Shown piece by piece: positions 1-4,201 of a stretch of 6,881 nt of DNA. The stretch spans positions 1 through 6,881 of the forward strand of contig JANNRW010000105.1 in NCBI GenBank assembly GCA_031401815.1. Reading direction: 5' to 3'. The translations under genes and the position numbers were made by a program. The number at the start of each line of letters is the position of its first letter. Position 1 is the first letter of the stretch. Origin of the DNA: JANNRW01 sp031401815. GTDB taxonomy: Bacteria; Desulfobacterota; Desulfuromonadia; Geobacterales; DSM-12255. A model generated the notes under the pieces. That model made no database searches, was not told where the DNA came from, and saw nothing but the letters and a program-made list of their open reading frames with translations.

Positions 1-49
1 CGACCTTGGCCTTAAAAGCTGCGCTGTGACGTGTACGATGTTGTTGCAT
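1..49 (-). CDS. IS3-family transposase OrfA, N-terminal fragment running off the window
   Basis: On the minus strand an ATG at 49-47 opens a frame reading MQQHRTRHSAAFKAKV to the window edge. The RHSAAFKAKV pattern is the characteristic start of the helix-turn-helix OrfA protein of IS3-family insertion sequences, which binds the terminal repeats and, by programmed frameshifting with OrfB, makes the DDE transposase. A good ribosome-binding site (GGAGAG, plus-strand 54-59) lies just before the ATG. Only 16 residues are visible, so the subgroup and intactness cannot be judged. The IS body lies to the left of the window, transcribed away from the yihY-like gene. Recognition rests on a short but distinctive motif plus a correctly placed ribosome-binding site. 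Confidence 0.72.
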   Translation of the reverse strand, partial: MQQHRTRHSAAFKAKV

Positions 50-90
50 TGAACTCTCCTTTTGAAATAGCGAGGTTCATTGCTTACACA
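1..90 (-). mobile_element. Right-hand terminus of an IS3-family insertion sequence (boundary approximate)
   Basis: The OrfA start and its short leader imply that the IS end lies within a few tens of bases to the right of position 49. IS3-family ends usually begin 5'-TG on the outside. On the minus strand TGTGTAAGC (plus 82-90) is a possible tip, so I place the end near 88-90. The inverted repeat partner and target duplication are outside the window, so the exact edge is an inference. Confidence 0.45.
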
Positions 91-766
91 CATGTCTCAG
101 AAAGCGCAACCACTTCATTATGCAGCGACCTTAACCGAACAGGTGCGCTCATTTCTTGAAAATCGCAAGGTTATCGGCGCAATCGGCTTTCTCGGCATGC
201 TGTTTTTCAGCTCCCTTGCCTTTTCCATGCTTGAAAATGCCATGTCGGTAATCTTTTATCAACGTGTCAGAATGCATCGCCGTAACTTTCTCATCTCTGC
301 AATTATCCCATATGTATACATCTTTGTAATGGGTTTGGGTATCGTGCTGGTGTCAATTATTGTTGGTGCCATTGAGACGCTGGAAAGCAGATATGTGACG
401 ATTCTAGGCTTTACCTTGAATCCCGGAGGTTCAACCGGAGTCGTGCTTTATCTCCTGGGGTTGATTGGTGAGGTGCTGATGATTTCCTCTATCTATCTGG
501 TAATGCCGGTGATGAAGATCAGGTTTTGCCATGCGTTGACAGGCGGTATTACGGCCACAATTCTATGGGAAATTACCCGCCGTGTGCTTGGCTGGTATTA
601 CGGGGCTGTTTCCATGGTTAATGTCATTTACGGCTCCATTGCCATAACCGTGGTGGCGCTCTTAAGTATTGAGGTCATAGTAATAATTCTACTGTTTGGC
701 GCCCAGGTTATTGCTGAACTTGAGCGTAATCCTGATGATCAGTCCGGAGCGGTAAAAGACTTGTAA
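80..766 (+). CDS. YihY/BrkB-family inner-membrane protein, N-terminally truncated
   Basis: This is the C-terminal part of a YihY/virulence factor BrkB (formerly 'ribonuclease BN') family membrane protein, whose biochemical role is not established. Hydrophobic segments are visible at about residues 31-51, 70-97, 119-144, 150-175 and 183-213. The last carries the family signature (NVIYGSIAI..., then LFGAQVIAELER). Complete members have about 260-320 residues and six membrane helices. Here only 228 residues can be read, and the first helix with its following loop is missing. No in-frame extension is possible, because stops lie at 50-52 and 68-70. The longest start is TTG at 80 and an ATG follows at 92, neither with a clear ribosome-binding site. 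The IS3-family end directly upstream explains the loss: the original 5' part was probably displaced by the insertion. It may therefore be a pseudogene, although the remaining frame is intact to its stop. It converges with the AbiE genes, 33 bp apart. Confidence 0.8.
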   Translation: MLTHMSQKAQPLHYAATLTEQVRSFLENRKVIGAIGFLGMLFFSSLAFSMLENAMSVIFYQRVRMHRRNFLISAIIPYVYIFVMGLGIVLVSIIVGAIETLESRYVTILGFTLNPGGSTGVVLYLLGLIGEVLMISSIYLVMPVMKIRFCHALTGGITATILWEITRRVLGWYYGAVSMVNVIYGSIAITVVALLSIEVIVIILLFGAQVIAELERNPDDQSGAVKDL

Positions 767-799
767 GTCGCAGACGATCTGACAATAAATCATGGCAGT

Positions 800-1078
800 T
801 CACACAATGGTGAGACAATCGCGGGCAATATGCTCTTCAGGACGATCACCAACTATTACAAGGTCGATGTCCTCGCTATATCTTGACGCCGGCGCAAGAT
901 GAACCTTGTGCAATAACGTACCGCCGCGCATGGCGATCTGCTTATTCAGAAAATCGTCATTGAACAGCGCTGTTATTGCCCTGCACAGGAGCAGATCCTG
1001 TTCAACCTGTCTTTGGTTTGGCCATGGAACCTCTGACTGATGCGCAATAATGTCGCGACGTGTGAGCTGAATGATCAT
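800..1078 (-). CDS. AbiEii-type nucleotidyltransferase toxin, truncated N-terminal remnant
   Basis: This is the N-terminal third of an AbiEii/AbiGii-family nucleotidyltransferase, the toxin of type IV AbiE toxin-antitoxin/phage-abortive systems. Residues of the first catalytic motif are visible: MRGGTLLHKV, then ASRYSEDIDLVIVGDRPEEH, matching the GG(S/T)...SxDID pattern whose two aspartates bind metal. Family members have about 250-320 residues, but this frame ends after 92 with an atypical tail (ARDCLTIV). The downstream motifs needed for catalysis are absent. Only 33 bp separate its stop from the convergent yihY-like gene, so the missing portion has been deleted rather than frameshifted. 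The ATG overlaps the stop of the upstream antitoxin gene (ATGA, 1075-1078), the normal coupled arrangement of abiEi-abiEii. The product is almost certainly inactive as a toxin, and it could equally be called a pseudogene. Confidence 0.82.
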   Translation of the reverse strand: MIIQLTRRDIIAHQSEVPWPNQRQVEQDLLLCRAITALFNDDFLNKQIAMRGGTLLHKVHLAPASRYSEDIDLVIVGDRPEEHIARDCLTIV

Positions 1079-1884
1079 ATAAAACTCCGGGAATTATTGA
1101 TGATGCCCCACTCACGACTGATTGGCGCGGATGAGTCACTGCCAAGGCGTGTTGAAATCGGCACCATTTGTATGACTTTTGGCAACCAGTCTTTAATTGT
1201 TTTTGAAAGAACGGTCGCTCCGAGCGTTTCAAGTACAAAACCGAGGCGTTGAGCTGTCGCAATTTCACCCTCCGCATCCAGTACAGATCGGAGCTCTTTT
1301 GCCTTGATTAGTCGGAGCATTGGACTAATGGTTTCGGCAGCACGCTCGATTCCGCCAATGTCATGTGAATAACGAATGAGATCATAAGCAGTTGATTCAG
1401 GCAGACTCACTATGAGCGGCGCATATGCCTCTGGAAGCTGTTGCGTGAGAGTATTTTTGATGCCGGATTTCATGAAGAAGCGAAGCCTGATTCTACCGAT
1501 GATCATCTCGCGGCGTGAAATATCTGTGATAACCTGAGTTTCCTGAATGGCTTGCAGGTTTGAACCGAATGTGCCGGCTGCCGATTGCAGGGCAAGATAG
1601 TAAGGTCGGCCAAGCCATTTGAAGTAATCATCAAGCCACCATTCGACAGGTGGCGCACCAATGCTGCGATGCTCCGGTTGGATAATCAGAAAATATTGCT
1701 GTCGTGGGGAAACCCTGGTAACGGTTTTTTTCAGTCGCAATAACTGATTTTTCGCTGCAACAACCGACAGACCTGTTTTCTCGGTCATTTCTGAAAGCGA
1801 AAAGGAAACAACACCACCGGCAAGCTTTGCATCGATAAAGCTCCTGGCGGCACCAGTCAAATATGATTTCGATTCATTTATCAC
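1075..1884 (-). CDS. AbiEi-type antitoxin / transcriptional autorepressor
   Basis: This is a 269-residue protein of the AbiEi antitoxin family (COG5340-like). Family members pair an N-terminal winged helix-turn-helix that represses their own operon with a C-terminal antitoxin domain. Here residues about 10-65 look like the winged helix (FSLSEMTEKTGLSVVAAKNQ recognition region). A central block follows with the family pattern of a small acidic/aromatic stretch, YYLALQSAAGTFGSN and a QVIT...IGRIRLRFF strand region. The C-terminal 130 residues are helical. The length is normal and I see no frameshift. The start is GTG at 1884, with only a weak GATGAG ribosome-binding site before it, which is consistent with low basal translation. 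It is first in an operon with the truncated toxin, joined by an ATGA overlap. Because the toxin is broken, this gene may survive as an orphan antitoxin that could neutralise a related system elsewhere (inference). Confidence 0.85.
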   Translation of the reverse strand: MINESKSYLTGAARSFIDAKLAGGVVSFSLSEMTEKTGLSVVAAKNQLLRLKKTVTRVSPRQQYFLIIQPEHRSIGAPPVEWWLDDYFKWLGRPYYLALQSAAGTFGSNLQAIQETQVITDISRREMIIGRIRLRFFMKSGIKNTLTQQLPEAYAPLIVSLPESTAYDLIRYSHDIGGIERAAETISPMLRLIKAKELRSVLDAEGEIATAQRLGFVLETLGATVLSKTIKDWLPKVIQMVPISTRLGSDSSAPISREWGIINNSRSFI

Positions 1885-1895
1885 ATGCTCATCGT

Positions 1896-1908
1896 AGTGA
1901 ATATCACT
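1896..1908. promoter_or_regulatory. Candidate AbiEi operator: 13-bp palindrome
   Basis: AGTGA-ATA-TCACT is a perfect 5-bp inverted repeat with a 3-bp centre, 12 bp upstream of the antitoxin GTG. It overlaps the transcription start predicted from the adjacent promoter. Characterised AbiEi antitoxins autorepress by binding inverted repeats in their promoter, so position and symmetry fit. Binding itself is inferred. Confidence 0.45.
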
Positions 1909-1910
1909 TC

Positions 1911-1939
1911 ATTATGCAAGTAATATCTCTTATTGTAAG
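1911..1939 (-). promoter_or_regulatory. Predicted sigma70-like promoter for the AbiE operon
   Basis: On the minus strand CTTACA (plus 1934-1939, 4/6 match to TTGACA) and CATAAT (plus 1911-1916, 5/6 match to TATAAT) are separated by exactly 17 bp. This would start transcription near 1904, about 20 nt before the GTG start and inside the palindrome described as a candidate operator. It was found by eye, with no scoring. Confidence 0.42.
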
Positions 1940-2194
1940 GTGACTATTCAGCATTTCAAGCCGCCGTTGGCGACACTTTACCAATAAGTCACATTACGGT
2001 AGTTACTTAAGAGCCCTCAGCATTTTGAGGTTCCATCATATATCGAGGCTAATGAAGTATTCAACTCTTCGTTTATATGCGCTATTGGTATCTTAACCTG
2101 CCGTTATTAAAGGAATGAACCCCGTTTTACCTGTTGTCTGGTTATTGGCAGGCCATTTGCTTTGACAAGATAACTATAGCTACGCCCGCATCAA
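1940..2194. other. Intergenic stretch with no recognisable gene
   Basis: I found no coding frame with a plausible start and ribosome-binding site and no RNA gene. The only visible structure is a weak 5-bp hairpin, CCTCA-GCATTT-TGAGG at 2015-2030, without a T-run. A perfect TTGACA at 2162-2167 has no -10 at a usable distance. Confidence 0.5.
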
Positions 2195-2216
2195 CTGCTT
2201 TTCATTGAAAAAGCAG
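2195..2216. repeat. Perfect 8-bp stem hairpin next to the foldback element
   Basis: CTGCTTTT (2195-2202) and AAAAGCAG (2209-2216) form a perfect inverted repeat around a 6-base loop. It directly abuts the left end of the 2218-2424 foldback element. It lacks a T-run on either strand, so it is not a standard terminator. Confidence 0.5.
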
Positions 2217-2217
2217 C

Positions 2218-2424
2218 TGTAACTGCTCAGGAGTCAGTGGTCTGTATTCAGTAGTCAGTATGATTATCCTAAAAGCGGCAGTTGCGCCACAGAGTGGTTA
2301 ATACTGCTGAAGCATAAATGGATATTCACATGGGCTATCGTCAGCAATTAAAGTCTATATGAGAATCTGATCCTGGTTTTCTACTGAAACCTGACCCCTG
2401 AATCCTGACTACTGAGCAGTTACA
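2218..2424. repeat. Foldback (MITE-like) intergenic element with inverted heptad tracts
   Basis: The ends are 20-bp inverted repeats, 2218-2237 against 2405-2424, matching at 19 of 20 positions and starting TGTAACTGCTCAG. Inside each end lies a tract of five degenerate heptads. On the right, CTGA occurs every 7 bp through 2381-2415. On the left, the reverse complement shows the same period through 2224-2258, with one degenerate unit. The immediate flanks AGCAGC (2212-2217) and AGCAGG (2425-2430) agree at 5 of 6 positions, like an eroded target duplication. The core of about 120 bp has no recognisable coding capacity. This could be a non-autonomous mobile element or a heptad-repeat array inverted on itself. 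It ends 44 bp before the ATG of the helix-hairpin-helix gene and may lie in that gene's leader. Confidence 0.62.
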
Positions 2425-2457
2425 AGCAGGTTTGCATGAACACAATACGATGAAACC

Positions 2458-2463
2458 AAGGAG
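2458..2463 (+). promoter_or_regulatory. Ribosome-binding site of the helix-hairpin-helix gene
   Basis: AAGGAG sits 5 nt before the ATG at 2469. It selects that start over the in-frame ATG at 2481 (Met5). Confidence 0.75.
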
Positions 2464-2468
2464 TTATT

Positions 2469-2993
2469 ATGAAACAGAGGATGAAGGAGCTGCAAAAACT
2501 GAAAGGGGTGGGAGAAATATTGTCACGGCGACTGGTTGAGGCTGGTCATGATACGTTTGCCAAGGTTGCCGCAACAGGCGAATCAGGGCTAAAGAAAATT
2601 CGAGGAATAAACCCGATAATGATTCAACCCATTCTTGCCCAGGCAAAAGAACTGCTCCATGGAGCAGAACAAAACAGGACTGACATAGTCAAGGGACTCA
2701 AACATAAGACCGACATAATAAAAGTGCAGGTTCAGGAAATATCGCTGAATATTCGCGAACGTTTTAAATACGAGATAGCCGGGAAGGTCGGCAGGAAACT
2801 GGAAAAAAGCATTGTGAAAGTTATCTCTTCTCTGGAGAGTGTCGAAGGGCAATTGGAGCGTAAGGTAAAAAAATCCGCAAAAGGATTGGTCAAGGCAGAA
2901 ACCCATCTGTCAAGTCTCGTTGACGCCAGGTTCAAAAAGATTGGCAAGGGTCTCAGGAAAGCACGACAATCACTGAAAAGGGTTTATGCCTGA
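2469..2993 (+). CDS. Small basic helix-hairpin-helix protein with helical C-terminal tail
   Basis: Residues 8-27 (LKGVGEILSRRLVEAG core) and 41-63 (LKKIRGINPIMIQPILAQA) form two consecutive helix-hairpin-helix motifs of the HhH_5 kind. This fold is used for non-sequence-specific DNA contacts in RNA polymerase alpha, ligases and repair proteins. From about residue 65 to the end the protein is predicted to be almost entirely helical, possibly coiled-coil. It has many lysines and arginines: I count about 40 K/R against 18 D/E over the 174 residues, a strongly positive net charge. There is no signal peptide, membrane helix or catalytic motif. A nucleic-acid-binding or nucleoid-associated role is the simplest inference, but I do not recognise a named family. 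The gene stands alone between repeats, with a strong ribosome-binding site and no visible terminator. Confidence 0.75.
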   Translation: MKQRMKELQKLKGVGEILSRRLVEAGHDTFAKVAATGESGLKKIRGINPIMIQPILAQAKELLHGAEQNRTDIVKGLKHKTDIIKVQVQEISLNIRERFKYEIAGKVGRKLEKSIVKVISSLESVEGQLERKVKKSAKGLVKAETHLSSLVDARFKKIGKGLRKARQSLKRVYA

Positions 2994-3053
2994 ACTGATT
3001 TACACACGTTACAATTATATACTTATGCACTTGACGCAAGCTGCGATAAAGAA

Positions 3054-3080
3054 CCCACCACGGAGGCACGGAGACAAAGA
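3054..3080. repeat. Dispersed intergenic repeat of the CACCACGGAGGCACGGAG type
   Basis: The segment CCACCACGGAGGCACGGAGA and the bases after it match a sequence I know as common between genes of several environmental bacteria. It contains an internal near-duplication (ACGGAGGC/ACGGAGAC). Only one copy is in the window, so the repeat status comes from recognition rather than from a second copy here. Confidence 0.4.
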
Positions 3081-3140
3081 GATAATCTGAGAGAATCTTT
3101 AATTTACCTGATTATCCCTCATTTTCAGCAGACCCCAGAA

Positions 3141-3176
3141 TTGTCATTCCCGAAGCGATTCTGATCGGGAATCCAG
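3141..3176 (+). repeat. GTCATTCCCG hairpin repeat, copy 1
   Basis: It begins TTGTCATTCCCGA and ends TCGGGAATCCAG. The arms ATTCCCGA (3146-3153) and TCGGGAAT (3165-3172) form an 8-bp stem with an 11-base loop. The same framework recurs at 3222-3254 and, inverted, at 3273-3306. Confidence 0.75.
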
Positions 3177-3221
3177 GTTCTAACTCACTGAAAAACCGTA
3201 TCCCCGATCCTGATTTAATCT

Positions 3222-3254
3222 TTGTCATTCCCGAGGTAGTTATCGGGAATCCAG
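3222..3254 (+). repeat. GTCATTCCCG hairpin repeat, copy 2
   Basis: It has the same ends as copy 1, TTGTCATTCCCGA and TCGGGAATCCAG. The arms at 3227-3234 and 3243-3250 enclose an 8-base loop that differs from copy 1, so the stem is conserved and the loop is not. Confidence 0.75.
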
Positions 3255-3272
3255 CATCTAAAAACCTTAAAT

Positions 3273-3306
3273 CTGGATCCCCGATAGAGACATTCGGGGA
3301 TGACAA
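3273..3306 (-). repeat. GTCATTCCCG hairpin repeat, copy 3, inverted
   Basis: Read on the minus strand it begins TTGTCATCCCCGA and ends TCGGGGATCCAG, with 8-bp arms (plus 3277-3284 and 3294-3301). Both arms carry the same compensating change relative to copies 1 and 2 (C for T, paired with G for A). It faces copy 2 across 18 bp, so the two together can form one long foldback. A partial arm, ATCCCCGAT, also lies at 3200-3208. Confidence 0.72.
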
Positions 3307-3321
3307 TCTATTAAGCGCCTT

Positions 3322-3350
3322 TTTAGATGCTAATCAGGAAGGCAGATAAT
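3322..3350 (+). promoter_or_regulatory. Weak candidate promoter for the usp-ATPase operon
   Basis: TTTAGA (3322-3327, 4/6 to TTGACA) and GATAAT (3345-3350, 5/6 to TATAAT) are 17 bp apart. The predicted start near 3357 would fall at the AAGGAG at 3353-3358, so either this promoter or that ribosome-binding site is probably not the one used. Confidence 0.25.
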
Positions 3351-3352
3351 AT

Positions 3353-3394
3353 AAGGAGAAATCGTCGTCCGCACCGATCCGATGCAGACGGTGA
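3353..3394 (+). promoter_or_regulatory. Ribosome-binding site followed by a hairpin in the usp leader
   Basis: AAGGAG at 3353-3358 is 48 nt from the usp ATG at 3407, far too distant for normal use, and no in-frame start lies closer to it (stop TGA at 3392-3394). Between them lies a dyad centred on 3378. Positions 3366-3376 pair with 3380-3390 at 9 of 11 positions, and G-U pairs extend the stem to 3362-3394. If folded, it would leave about 15 nt between ribosome-binding site and ATG. The alternative is initiation without a strong ribosome-binding site. Confidence 0.35.
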
Positions 3395-3406
3395 CACCCG
3401 GCAACT

Positions 3407-4201
3407 ATGAGCTATAGCAAGATATTTACCGTCGTCAACGAAAACACGGCCTCTACGGTCTCCGCCCGTTATGCCATTTCGCTGGCAATAGCGTGCAAAG
3501 CAGAGCTTGTGCTTTATGCTGCCCATGAAAACGGGATCAATGAAACCGTACTTCACCATATTAATCGTCACCTTGATCATCTCTACACCGTTGCCTTTGA
3601 ACTGGGAATCTCCGTGACCCGAATCACTGAAAACGGAAATATCAGCAATCTCCTCCCTGAAAGGGTGGAGGCAGAAAAAGCCGATCTCGTATTTTATCCC
3701 CTGACCCCGCCTGAAGAATACGGACAGAGTAAACAGACTGTTCATCATTTGCTAAAGGGGGTCAAAACAGATCTGGCGATCATGCGGGTCATCAGCCTGG
3801 CCAAACCTCACCCGAGACATATTCTGGTGCCATTCGGGAAGTTCATCAGCGACAGGGAGCATCGCCTGATGTTTATCACTGATCTGGCAAAGAGCTTCCA
3901 TGCGCAGGTCACACTGTTTCATCTATCTAAAGAAGTTGAAAAAAAGGGGATGCCTGACGATATAACCCGATTCAGGAGCCAGCTTCAGAAGCTGGATGTT
4001 GAAGTGCTGGAGCGAACCGGTAAAGGCCACATTGGTAAAGGGATCAATGTGGAAGCGATTACCCGCCACAACGATCTGATCGTAATTGGCGCAAGTGAGC
4101 GCGGAATGTTACGGCGATTGCTCAGTGGCAATCCTGCCGAGGATGTCATGAAACGCCCCCCCTGTAACGTTATCCTCTTTCGTGCCGGCAAAACGCCATG
4201 A
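3407..4201 (+). CDS. Tandem-domain universal stress protein (UspA family)
   Basis: This is a cytoplasmic protein of 264 residues with two Usp domains. Domain 1 (about 4-130) starts with the typical strand KIFTVVNEN and helix, but its end lacks the glycine-rich nucleotide loop. Domain 2 (about 137-262) starts HILVPFG and ends LIVIGASERGMLRRLLSGNP, then AEDV and CNVILFRA, with glycines at 228, 233 and 241 resembling the G...G-x(7-9)-G(S/N) ATP-binding loop. So only the second domain is likely to bind ATP. Usp proteins modulate stress survival and often accompany or regulate transporters. The start at 3407 fits the domain boundary, and no upstream in-frame start exists because of TGA at 3392-3394. 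The stop overlaps the ATPase start by ATGA, so the two proteins are coupled, and a regulatory or stress-linked role with the pump is inferred. Confidence 0.88.
   Translation: MSYSKIFTVVNENTASTVSARYAISLAIACKAELVLYAAHENGINETVLHHINRHLDHLYTVAFELGISVTRITENGNISNLLPERVEAEKADLVFYPLTPPEEYGQSKQTVHHLLKGVKTDLAIMRVISLAKPHPRHILVPFGKFISDREHRLMFITDLAKSFHAQVTLFHLSKEVEKKGMPDDITRFRSQLQKLDVEVLERTGKGHIGKGINVEAITRHNDLIVIGASERGMLRRLLSGNPAEDVMKRPPCNVILFRAGKTP

Noticed and set aside
1002..1277. 91-codon minus-strand frame across the abiEi/abiEii junction
   Set aside because: It overlaps two genes with recognisable families in other frames.
2162..2180. Perfect TTGACA followed by TATAGC as a promoter
   Set aside because: Only 7 bp separate the two hexamers and nothing resembling a -10 lies at 16-18 bp.
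2195..2216. 8-bp hairpin as a rho-independent terminator
   Set aside because: No T-run follows on either strand, and no gene ends nearby in the right orientation.
3112..3306. 64-codon minus-strand open frame
   Set aside because: It runs through the GTCATTCCCG repeats, so its peptide repeats GFPI..SGMT. It has no ribosome-binding site and is a repeat artefact.
3141..3306. Repeats as a CRISPR array
   Set aside because: There are only three copies, one is inverted, spacers are irregular, and no cas genes are present.
3323..3748. 141-codon minus-strand open frame over the usp start
   Set aside because: It is antisense to the first Usp domain, has no family resemblance, and is a shadow frame.
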